6,744 nt of DNA from Gammaproteobacteria bacterium (GTDB lineage: Bacteria; Pseudomonadota; Gammaproteobacteria; Pseudomonadales; Azotimanducaceae), in NCBI GenBank assembly GCA_030430515.1, contig JAUIKX010000194.1:1-6744 (forward strand), read 5' to 3'. A program made the position numbers and the translations under genes. Below are positions 1 to 6,727 of the stretch, piece after piece. The notes under the pieces were generated by a model. The model worked only from the letters and a program-made list of their open reading frames with translations, ran no database searches and had not been told where the DNA came from. Every line of letters starts with the position of its first letter. The first letter of the stretch is position 1.

Positions 1-260
1 CCGACGGCGACGGTGATGGTGCCGCAGATACCGACTCGGGCGCTGTGTCCAACGAGGTCTGCACACCCCGCTCGGTTGCGCAGAACCGATACACCATAGC
101 CCTTGCGGCGACCGCCGCCGGCTTCACCCTGACCGCCACGCCTCAGGGAAGCCTCGCAGATGATGGCTTCATGACTCTGGATGACGCCGGCAACCGAGCC
201 TGGGATCAGGACAACAGCGGCAGCATCGGCAGCGGTGAAAACACGTGGGAGCAGCAGTGA
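1..260 (+). CDS. pilE: PilE-like type IV minor pilin, C-terminal part (5' end outside window)
   Basis: The frame is open from base 3 and ends at TGA 258-260, giving about 85 C-terminal residues; the prepilin leader and N-terminal helix lie upstream of the window. The segments YTIAL, FTLTATPQG and FMTLDDAGN followed by a Trp close to the C-terminus are the pattern of the last beta strands of PilE-family pilins. In that family I would expect a Cys just before the TLTLD-like strand and another just before the terminal Trp, forming the D-loop disulfide. Here the corresponding residues appear to be Asp and Thr, and the loop between holds DQDNSGSIGSGE, a perfect EF-hand-type loop. The visible part also starts with an Asp/Gly run (DGDGDGAADTD). 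The only visible Cys is in NEVCTP. PilE is thought to connect the tip complex to the major pilin shaft. The gene is translationally coupled to the next one. Family call is good; the exact symbol is by context. Confidence 0.8.
   Translation, partial: DGDGDGAADTDSGAVSNEVCTPRSVAQNRYTIALAATAAGFTLTATPQGSLADDGFMTLDDAGNRAWDQDNSGSIGSGENTWEQQ
204..239 (+). other. EF-hand-like calcium-binding loop in the PilE C-terminus
   Basis: The twelve codons read DQDNSGSIGSGE. Positions 1 (D), 3 (D), 5 (S), 6 (G), 8 (I) and 12 (E) all match the canonical EF-hand loop pattern. It sits where PilE-type pilins usually carry the disulfide-closed D-region. Calcium binding is inferred from the motif only; flanking EF-hand helices are not evident, so it would be a lone loop, as in dockerin-like or GspG-type sites. 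Confidence 0.6.
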
Positions 261-763
261 GTCACCGCCAGCGAGGCATGTCGCTGGTGGAGATGCTGAT
301 TGCGCTAGCAGTCGCTTCTGTGCTGATCGGTATCGGCGTCCCTGCATTCAACGGATTCGTCGATCAGCAACGTCTGACAACGCGCACCAACGACCTGATC
401 GGGGCGATCGCCTACGCGCGAAGCGAAGCGGTGAAGCTGGGCGGTGTCGTCAGCGTCGTCGCGGCAGCGCCAGACAGCGATAACGAGTGGGGCGGTGGGT
501 TTTGTGTGGCGGTCGGAGCGCCGGCCAACTGTACGGGCACCGTTCTTCGGCAGTTCGATGGCTCCGAAGCCGTGACGCTCGATGCAGTTGATGCGCTCAA
601 TGATGTCAGCACGCTCAGTTTCAATGCCCGCGGACTTCTCGTCGGCGGTGGCGCTGGCAGCATTCAGGTCTGCAGCGCAGATACAGACGTGACCGACGGC
701 CGCGCCATCGTCGTGAGCATGATCGGTCGCACCAACGCGGAGAGCCTGACATGCGGCGGATGA
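257..763 (+). CDS. fimT: Type IV pilus minor pilin of the FimT/FimU (GspH) family
   Basis: This is a minor pilin of 168 residues that should sit in the pilus-priming/tip complex, as GspH does in type II secretion. The start is taken as GTG 257, which overlaps the pilE stop in a GTGA arrangement and has GGGAG at 247-251 five bases upstream; a GTG at 245 is in frame but poorly placed. The leader MSHRQRG is followed by MSLVEMLIALAVASVLIGIGVPAF: prepilin peptidase should cut after Gly7, the mature protein starts with Met, and Glu is at mature position 5. The helix is followed by YARSEAVKLG, typical of FimT/FimU, and by a C-terminal globular domain with FNARG, IQVC and a GR...C ending that fit the GspH domain. 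Four Cys (in FCVAV, NCTGT, VCSAD and LTCGG) may form two disulfides. FimT and FimU are hard to separate by eye; the place directly before pilV fits the FimU role. Confidence 0.88.
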   Translation: MSHRQRGMSLVEMLIALAVASVLIGIGVPAFNGFVDQQRLTTRTNDLIGAIAYARSEAVKLGGVVSVVAAAPDSDNEWGGGFCVAVGAPANCTGTVLRQFDGSEAVTLDAVDALNDVSTLSFNARGLLVGGGAGSIQVCSADTDVTDGRAIVVSMIGRTNAESLTCGG

Positions 764-1281
764 TCAACAGCAGAAGAAATCGTGGCTTTTCGCTGATCGA
801 GCTTCTGGTTGCGGTGCTTGTCATGGGCATCGGCGTGTTGGGCATCTCTGCTCTGCAGCTGGTGAGCATGCAGAACAACCGTGCTGCGCTCCAGAGGGCA
901 GAGGCTGTGCAACTGGCCTATGACGTGCTCGACAGAATTCGAGCCAACCCTCTTGGCGCGCCTGTGGGCCAGCCCTACCAGATCGATATGGGAGACTTTC
1001 CCGGAGCGGTGGTGGATTGCACGGCCAATACCTGTACGCAGGCGCAGATGACGCAGTTCGATCTCGGAGTGTGGAAGTGCACGCTCGGAGATTTCCACGA
1101 TGAGGACATCTGTGGGGAGCTGCGCGAGGATGGCGCGCTCGCCTCGGAAGACGATCAACCCGGCCTCCCGGAAGGCGACGGCTCCATCGCCGTGAACGGT
1201 AACGGTGTGATCACGGTCGTCGTGCGATGGGCCGAACGTGGCAACCAGACCAGAAATGTGACCGTGAGCAGTCAGGGGTAG
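751..1281 (+). CDS. pilV: Type IV pilus minor pilin PilV (GspI-like)
   Basis: The gene encodes a 176-residue prepilin that matches PilV. The start ATG 751 has GGAGAG at 739-744 and overlaps the previous gene by 13 bases; ATG 760 would form an ATGA overlap but is too far from that site. The leader MRRMINSRRNRG ends at the cleavage Gly12, followed by FSLIELLVAVLVMGIGVLG, with Glu at mature position 5. The text after it (ALQLVSMQNNRAALQRAEA and LAYDVLDRIRANP) is characteristic of PilV. The C-terminal domain has a Cys-rich stretch (DCTANTC, WKC, DIC), then LPEGDGSI and a final VITVVVRWAERG strand, as in PilV/GspI proteins. An acidic insertion (HDEDICGELREDG to SEDDQPG) lies between the Cys-rich part and this strand. 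PilV is a core part of the FimU-PilV-PilW-PilX tip complex. Confidence 0.92.
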   Translation: MRRMINSRRNRGFSLIELLVAVLVMGIGVLGISALQLVSMQNNRAALQRAEAVQLAYDVLDRIRANPLGAPVGQPYQIDMGDFPGAVVDCTANTCTQAQMTQFDLGVWKCTLGDFHDEDICGELREDGALASEDDQPGLPEGDGSIAVNGNGVITVVVRWAERGNQTRNVTVSSQG

Positions 1282-1287
1282 GTGTTG

Positions 1288-2412
1288 ATGCGAACTATGA
1301 GACACAGATCGTCACGGAGCCGTGGGTTCTCGCTCATCGAGCTGATGCTGGCTCTGGCACTGGGCCTGGTGATCACCGCTGGCATCGTGCAGCTCTTCGT
1401 CGGTAACAATCAGACATACCGGGTTCTGCAGGGGCAGTCGAGGCTGCAGGAAGGTGCGCGCTACGCGCTGGATTTCATCTCGGAAAGTGCGCGCGCTGCG
1501 GGATATTTCGGGTGCGATCCAGATGAGGACAAGCGATGGCATACGCTGAACGCGGGTGCGAACTGGGCCAACCTGTTCGAGATCGATATCCGTCAGCCGG
1601 TGGCTGGATTCGAATACACCGGAGGTGGCGGCTCTGATGTGAACAGCTGGACCCCTTCCGCTGTCATCCTGCCGCGTTCCGGAGCGAGTACCACCACGCC
1701 GATACCAGCCAACGGCATCGACATGTCCACTGTGGCTCCGGAAACCGACATTCTCGCACTCCGCCGGGTGGATATTCCCGGCGAACGCATCGCGGCGATC
1801 GTGCAGCCGACAACGACGCCCATCGCGCTCATCGATGACGGTGAGCACAACTTCGCCGAAGACGATTTCGCGGTCATCGGCAACTGCGAGCAGGCGACGG
1901 TGTTCCGCATTACCGGCGTGGGCAACGCCTTTGGCAACGTGACGCTCGACTGGGACGACGGCGTCGGCGCCGGCATCGCGCTCTACCAGAACGCTACCGG
2001 CGCTACGTTGTCTGCCGACGGCATACCGTTCGGCTCCGCCACCGACCCGCAAGGCTCCGCGGTGTCGCGAATCACCACGGACATCTACTACATCGCCGAC
2101 GGCACCGGTACCAACAACTTCGGCCAGACACCGTTGTCTCTGTGGCGCAAATCCGGGCTTGCCGCGCCGGTAGAGCTGGTTGAAGGGGTGCGTGATCTGC
2201 AGGTCTGGTACGGCGTCGATACAACGCCGGCCAACGACAACGATACGCCGAACACCTACGTGACGGCAGATGCCATCAACGCCACCGATGTGATCCGTGC
2301 CATACGGGTACAGATAGAAGCCAGCACGGTGGATGTGGTGACCGACAACGAGAATGACGAGCCGTCCACACGCACGTTCAGCCAGACCATCAGCTTGAGG
2401 AACATGGGGTAG
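1288..2412 (+). CDS. pilW: Type IV pilus minor pilin PilW (GspJ-like)
   Basis: This 374-residue prepilin is the largest pilin in the operon, as expected for PilW. GTG 1282 follows the pilV stop directly, but ATG 1288 is the better start because AGGGG at 1274-1278 is nine bases upstream. The leader ends in RSRG (Gly13) and continues FSLIELMLALALGLVITAG, with Glu at mature position 5. The next stretch, QLFVGNNQTYRVLQGQSRLQ followed by EGARYALDFISESARAAGYFGC, is a strong PilW signature. The C-terminal region contains TTDIYYIADG, SLWRK, VELVEGVRDLQVWYGVD and VIRAIRVQIEAS, matching the PilW C-terminal domain. It ends in SQTISLRNMG. PilW is expected to bridge PilV and PilX in the tip complex and to help anchor PilY1. 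No frameshift or missing part is visible. Confidence 0.93.
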   Translation: MRTMRHRSSRSRGFSLIELMLALALGLVITAGIVQLFVGNNQTYRVLQGQSRLQEGARYALDFISESARAAGYFGCDPDEDKRWHTLNAGANWANLFEIDIRQPVAGFEYTGGGGSDVNSWTPSAVILPRSGASTTTPIPANGIDMSTVAPETDILALRRVDIPGERIAAIVQPTTTPIALIDDGEHNFAEDDFAVIGNCEQATVFRITGVGNAFGNVTLDWDDGVGAGIALYQNATGATLSADGIPFGSATDPQGSAVSRITTDIYYIADGTGTNNFGQTPLSLWRKSGLAAPVELVEGVRDLQVWYGVDTTPANDNDTPNTYVTADAINATDVIRAIRVQIEASTVDVVTDNENDEPSTRTFSQTISLRNMG

Positions 2413-2415
2413 GCC

Positions 2416-2952
2416 ATGAGATACATGCAGAGCAAACAGACCGGCGTGGCACTTTTTATCAGCCTCGTGCTGCTTCTCGTGCTCACGATTGCCGGAGTGT
2501 CGGCGGTGCAGACCACGACGCTCGAAGAGCGTATGGCGCGTAACTCACATGACTCGATGATCGCCTTTCAATCGGCGGAGTCGGCTCTGCGCCAGGCAGA
2601 GGACTGGATGGAAAACAACGTCAATTCTGTAGCGCTTTTTACTGACGCAGGCACCAACGGACTGTGGACGGTCGCAGACTTCGACGAAGACGAGCGGTGG
2701 GCGGACGAGGCGGTCTGGAATGGCGGCGGCAGTGTGCAGGTTGCCGTGGATGTGCCGGATGTGGCAGCGCAACCACGCTACATCATCGAATGGCTGGCGA
2801 CGGTGGAGCGCACGGAAAGCGGCGTCATGCTCAACAGTTCTTATCAGTCGGTGCTCGATCGCATCGAAGTGTTCCGCATTACGGCCCGCGGGGTTGGCGG
2901 CTCGGCCAATTCGCAGGTCATTCTGCAGAGCACCTACGGAATGATTTTATAG
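2416..2952 (+). CDS. pilX: Type IV pilus minor pilin PilX (GspK-like)
   Basis: The product has 178 residues and fits PilX. ATG 2416 lies three bases after the pilW stop with GGGG at 2406-2409; ATG 2425 is a second possible start but has a poorer site. After the leader MRYMQSKQTG the sequence VALFISLVLLLVLTIAGVSA gives the hydrophobic helix, followed by VQTTTLEERMARN and AFQSAESALRQAEDWM, which are highly typical of PilX. Mature position 5 is Ile rather than the Glu found in the other pilins here. The same is true of GspK, and it fits a subunit that sits at the very tip with no pilin above it. The C-terminal domain is short and ends in RITARGVGGSANSQVILQST, the usual PilX ending. PilX is expected to contact PilY1 directly, and its gene lies just before pilY1. 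Confidence 0.92.
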   Translation: MRYMQSKQTGVALFISLVLLLVLTIAGVSAVQTTTLEERMARNSHDSMIAFQSAESALRQAEDWMENNVNSVALFTDAGTNGLWTVADFDEDERWADEAVWNGGGSVQVAVDVPDVAAQPRYIIEWLATVERTESGVMLNSSYQSVLDRIEVFRITARGVGGSANSQVILQSTYGMIL

Positions 2953-3008
2953 ACCACGCCCGGAAGTCGTGCGCACGTCAGATGCGCGTGCGGGCAGAGG
3001 AGAAGCAA
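2953..3008 (+). promoter_or_regulatory. pilX-pilY1 intergenic leader with strong ribosome binding site
   Basis: This 56-base gap is the longest non-coding stretch in the window. AGAGGAG at 2996-3002 ends six bases before ATG 3009 and is the best ribosome binding site seen here; it decides the pilY1 start. Upstream lie two mutually exclusive short stems, CGCACG 2972-2977 with CGTGCG 2987-2992, and GCGCA 2971-2975 with TGCGC 2983-2987. There is no T-run, so this is not a terminator. The stems may influence translation or mRNA stability, but that is not shown. Confidence 0.6.
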
Positions 3009-3068
3009 ATGTCCAGAACGTTAAAGACACTCACGGGTCTCTACCTGATGCTCTCAGGGTCGCTGGTC
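3009..3068 (+). other. Signal peptide coding segment of the PilY1-type protein
   Basis: The codons give a Lys/Arg n-region (MSRTLK), a hydrophobic core (LYLMLSGSLV) and small residues with a likely signal peptidase I site around VVAA just after 3068. It is in the third frame, unlike the rest of the protein. A secreted tip adhesin needs such a leader, which is the main reason to prefer ATG 3009. Confidence 0.8.
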
Positions 3069-6000
3069 GTGGCGGCACCACCGGTGGCAACGCCACCTGC
3101 CGCATCGACCTCGGCTCAATATTCACGGACACAGATCCGGGCGATGTGCTCACGTTCGATGTGGTCAGTCAGAGCGGTGACCTGGCGTTTACGCCGGACG
3201 TTGACGAGCTCACTGGCTGGGTTACTTTCACGACGGTGCCGAATGTTTCGGGCGCGCAGGAAATCGTCTTCCAGGCGAAAGACACGACTTCCGACACAGC
3301 CACCTTCACCCTGAGCATCACCATCGACGGCAACGATGACGTTCCGGTGGCAGTGGACGACTCTGCGACGATCGATGAGATCGACCCGGGCGAAGAGGGC
3401 TCGGTGATCATCGACGTGCTCGCCAACGACGATATCGCAGACGGTCCGGCAGAGATTACGATTTACGGCGTCGACTGGCCGGCCGGCGCGACCCCGCCGC
3501 AGTTCACGAATGTCTCGGAATCCCCGGCAACCACCCAGGTCGACGAAGGCGGTGTCGAGATTACGCTGCCCAACGGCTACCTGCTGCTGCTCGACGACAA
3601 CACCATAGAATACACACCCAAGGCTAACTTCTCGGGCCTCGACTGGTTTACCTACCAGGTGGAAGATGTGGACGGCGACACAACGACGGCCACTGTGACC
3701 ATCAGCGTAGTTGCTGACAATGATCCGCCGAGGGTTTGGGGCACCTACGAGTACACGGTGAACCAGGGCAGCTTCCTTTCGGTGGACGGACCTGGCGGAC
3801 TGCTCTCCAAGACCATCGATGATGATGGCGACTCGATGCAGGTGACCCTCATTACGCCGCCAACGGTTGGAACACTCAGCCTAAACAGCAGCACCGGTGC
3901 ATTCACCTTCACACCGCCTGCGAGCTACGGCGAAGCTGGAGATCCGCCAATTACCTTCGACGTGCAGTACAACGACCTGCCCATCGCCGGTGATGATTCA
4001 TCCGCCGTTGCAACGGTGACCATCGTGGTCGATCCGGACGATGACGAGATCGAAATCGATCCGCCGGGAGAAGTCTCGCAGATCTTCGATCTGGCCGACG
4101 TACCCCTGGAAGATGCTGTGAGCGCCGAAGCCAACGTGCTGGTGGTCATGGACGACTCCGGATCCATGGACTGGGGGGTGATGACGCCTGGGCCCAGCAA
4201 CCTCTTTCTCATCAACAACTCCTCGGTGCGGGATCGCCGTCGTGTGCGCTCGTACGGCCGATATTTCGGCTACACGAACGATGTTGCAACCAACGACTAT
4301 CGCTTCACCTACACGGCCATTCCGGCGCAGGAGAGCCTCGACAGCGACCCGGACTTCGCCAACGAAAATTACGGCGTGTGGCGTGCCTGGAACCCTCAGT
4401 ACAACACCATCTATTACAATCCGGAGTATTTCTACGAGCCCTGGGTGGGACTCGGGCGTGACGGCCAGGAGTTTCCGAATGCGAATCCTTCGAGAGCTCA
4501 GCTCGACCCTTACGACGGTCGCAATCGCTGGCTGAATCTCGTATCCGAGAACTCCACGTACCTGTCCCGCAACGTGCCCGTCACGAACAACGTACGGAGC
4601 GGCCGCAAGAATGTCAGCAACACCGGCGTGCACTATGCGCACTACTACACGACCACTGCGCCCGAAGGCACGCTACCCGGGCCCAACGACATGGGCCAGC
4701 GGATCGACATCCGTGCGAACTACACACTGAACGATGGAACCGTACTGCCGTTTTACCCCGGTAGTGAGGAGCGCGTCGACTGCGCCGTAGACGACGGGAA
4801 TCCGCTGACCTGCACCTACGAGCAGGAGATCCAGAACTTCGCCAACTGGTTCACCTATTACCGGGTTCGTGAGTATTCCGCCAAGGCGGCACTCGGCCGG
4901 GCCATTGCCGGTGCATCCAATCTGCGCATGGGATATTCGGTGCTCAACCAGACCAGTCAGCGTGAGCGCATCGAGAGTCTCAACGCGTCATTCCGGATTG
5001 GCCACAAGCGCGATCTGTTGCACCGGCTGTACACCGTACCATCCAATGGCGGTACGCCACTGCGGCGGGCGCTCGATCGCGCGGGCCGCACCTTCGAGTG
5101 CGTCGGCGGCAACGCCTTTTTTACCAGCGGCAGCTCGCCCGGCAGCTTCAACTGTCCTGTGTCTGCGGCTCCCCAGGGAGAGTGCCAGAACAACTTCACG
5201 CTGCTCTTCTCTGATGGTGAGTGGAATGGTGGTTTCAGCATCACCAATCACGACCACGCGAGCATCGGCAACAATACGCAGTTCGATGGCGGCCGCTATG
5301 CGGATGGCTGGTCGTCGACACTCGCAGACATCGCCATGCATTACTACGAGCGCGATCTTCATCCGGATCTCGCCAACGGTGTTCCAACGACCGAGCGCGA
5401 CCGGCTCGGCGCGCCTTTGAGTGCGTTCACCGAAGAAGGCGAGCTGATGCATCAGCATATGAAAACCTTCACGGTTGGCTTTGGTCTGACCGGCAGCATC
5501 GATCCGGCGGACGTGCCGACCAACTACGCCCAGAGCTTCTCATGGCCGCGGCCGACTTCCAGCTCAGAGGCCAAAATCGACGACATGCTGCACGCTGCGG
5601 TCAATGGCCGTGGACAGTTTCTTTCCGCCAATAACCCCGTACTGCTCAGCCGGGTTTTCCAGGATGCGTTTGCGGAATTTGCTGACAGTTCGGTATCTGT
5701 ATCGGCCGTTGCGTTCAACTCGACAGCACTGCGCGAAGACACCGTTGAGTATCGTGGCTTCTTCAACCCGAAGTTTCACAACGGTGATCTCAGGGCGCTA
5801 TCCGTGGACGCGGCCAACGGCGTCGTAGACTCAGAAAACCCGATCTGGAGAGCCGCTGTTCAGATGGATGGTCTGAATCCGAGCACGCGACTTGTCCTGA
5901 CCTTCGACGACAACACCAATAGAGGCAAAGCGTTTACCTGGTCGACACTCAATTCCGATCAGCGGGGTGTGCTGAACCGCGACGAAGTGGACTGGTTGCG

Positions 6001-6727
6001 CGGTGTGCGGGATGACGAAGAGCCAAACGGCATACTGCGTGCACGCCAGCAGACGGAAGGTCTGCTGGGCGACATCGTTCACTCAGCACCTGTGTTTGTT
6101 GGCGCACCGCGCGGTTTTCGTCGCGATCAGGCACCTTATCCCACCGGCGATCTGTACTCCAGCTACGTTGACGCTCAGCAGTCACGGCGGCGTATGGTAT
6201 ACGTCGGCGCCAACGACGGCATGCTGCACGGCTTCGATGCCGGTACGAGCGGTAACACCGGCACAGGTGACGAAATGGTCGCGTTCGTTCCCAACAAAAT
6301 CATCGACGATTCCCAAAACTGGGCGAACCGGCTGGATCAGTTGACCTCTCTGGTTTATGCGCATCGCTTCTTCGTGGATCTCACGCCGACGGTGGAAGAT
6401 GTCTATATGAAGCCGAACGCCTCTACGAGCAGCAAAGACTGGACGACCATTCTTGTCGGCGGTCTTGGTGCGGGCGGTAAAGGCTACTTTGCCATGAATG
6501 TGACCGATCCCGACAACTCGTACTCATCGGTCAGCAACTTGAAGCGGCGACACATCAGGAGCCAGGCCACGGATACACCGATCAACTCCCCAAGCACAAC
6601 CCACATCGCCTGCAGTCCTACGGCGGCCCCCATGCCGGTCAGTCCCAGCAGCAGCCAGCCGGACTCGCCTGTCGCCCGGGCGGAAAAGGCAGCGGCCCAA
6701 AACCCCAGCTTCTTGCCGGCCGCGTAA
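3009..6727 (+). CDS. pilY1: PilY1-type type IV pilus tip adhesin; frameshifted after the signal peptide and cut at its 3' end
   Basis: PilY1 is the large secreted tip protein of type IVa pili, acting in pilus assembly, adhesion and surface sensing. ATG 3009, with a strong ribosome binding site, opens a Sec signal peptide (MSRTLKTLTG, a hydrophobic core LYLMLSGSLVV, then AAPPVA). That frame stops at 3312-3314. The body lies in the -1 frame from about 3104, so one base is missing, a longer deletion occurred, or ribosomes shift at about 3070-3106. The alternative GTG 2969, in the body frame, has no signal peptide and no ribosome binding site. In order the body has three Ig/cadherin-like domains (3104-4050), a VWA domain (4130-5690) with DxSGS at 4151-4165, and the start of the PilY1 propeller (LLGDIVHSAPVFVG, YVGANDGMLHGFDA, VGGLGAGGKGYFAMNVTDPD). 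PilY1 similarity ends near 6517; the frame runs on to TAA 6725-6727 through unrelated DNA. Roughly the last third of the propeller region is absent. Confidence 0.85.
3072..3103 (+). repeat. Interrupted inverted repeat (hairpin) at the pilY1 frame change
   Basis: GCGGCA at 3072-3077 pairs with TGCCGC at 3098-3103, and GGTGGC at 3083-3088 pairs with GCCACC at 3092-3097, leaving a three-base loop AAC and a five-base bulge CCACC. The bulge is itself the left half of a perfect ten-base palindrome, CCACCGGTGG (3078-3087), so two alternative structures are possible. It lies precisely where the signal peptide frame must change to the body frame. It could promote polymerase slippage, deletion, ribosome pausing or a sequencing/consensus error. 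Confidence 0.75.
3104..4050 (+). other. Three Ig/cadherin-like, calcium-type domains preceding the VWA domain
   Basis: Domain one (about 3104-3340) has DLGSIFTDTDPGDVLTFDV and ends in ATFTLSITIDGND, like a dystroglycan-type cadherin-like domain that lacks its first strand. Domain two (about 3341-3725) has AVDDSATIDE, VIIDVLANDD, YTPKANFSGLDWFTYQVEDV and DGDTTTATVTISVV, the pattern of tandem adhesin repeats of large surface proteins. Domain three (about 3726-4050) has TIDDDGDSMQV and GTLSLNSSTGAFTFTPPASY. Asp clusters (DTDPGD, EDVDGD, DDDGD) suggest calcium at domain borders. Such domains are not part of the PilY1 of Pseudomonas aeruginosa as I know it. Confidence 0.7.
4130..5690 (+). other. 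VWA domain of the PilY1-type protein with intact MIDAS
   Basis: The strand ANVLVVMDDSGSMDW carries the DxSGS metal site (codons 4151-4165). The third-loop Thr is in GGTPLRRAL (5054-5056) and the fourth-loop Asp in TLLFSDGEWN (5213-5215), so the divalent-metal site looks complete. Between the first two elements is a long Tyr/Asn-rich insertion (about 4200-4850, with WNPQYNTIYYNPEYFYEPW), then FANWFTYYRVREYSAKAALG, as is usual for PilY1 proteins. Cys pairs (DCAVDD/LTCTY and ECVGG/NCPVS) may form disulfides. Confidence 0.8.
6515..6525. other. Chimeric junction: pilY1 propeller joined to an inverted symporter gene fragment
   Basis: On the plus strand the PilY1 pattern GGLGAGGKGYFAMNVTDPD ends at about 6514. 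On the minus strand the symporter pattern ends with RRFKLLTDEY at 6520. The two gene segments therefore meet within a few bases, in opposite orientation and without any spacer, IS end or terminator. The exact base cannot be placed by eye. Confidence 0.75.

Noticed and set aside
664..1305. 213-codon minus-strand frame opposite pilV
   Set aside because: Composition is typical of antisense shadows in GC-rich genes (many His/Arg/Ser), and the plus strand encodes a clear PilV with its own start and signal.
2969..2992. Hairpin upstream of pilY1 as a transcription terminator
   Set aside because: Stems are only five or six base pairs with large loops and no following T-run, and the operon must continue into pilY1.
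2664..3008. Plus-strand frame overlapping the end of pilX
   Set aside because: Arg-rich shadow of pilX in another frame. Only its part from ATG 3009 is real, as the pilY1 leader.
2969..3103. GTG 2969 as start of the 1252-codon frame
   Set aside because: No ribosome binding site, no signal peptide and a non-conserved Arg/Gly-rich N-terminus. It only appears because the body frame is open upstream by chance. ATG 3009 in the other frame is far better.
3066..3106. Classical programmed -1 frameshift signal
   Set aside because: A -1 shift is what is needed and a stem is present, but no X-XXY-YYZ slippery heptamer in the proper phase is visible, nor any homopolymer of four or more bases.
3998..4642. 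214-codon minus-strand frame opposite the PilY1 VWA region
   Set aside because: Shadow with no recognisable domain; the plus strand has the conserved VWA metal site and PilY1 motifs.
6538..6727. C-terminal tail of the pilY1 frame as a new protein domain
   Set aside because: It is Ser/Pro/Ala/Thr-rich with no PilY1 likeness, and the opposite strand encodes a symporter segment. The tail is a read-through artefact.
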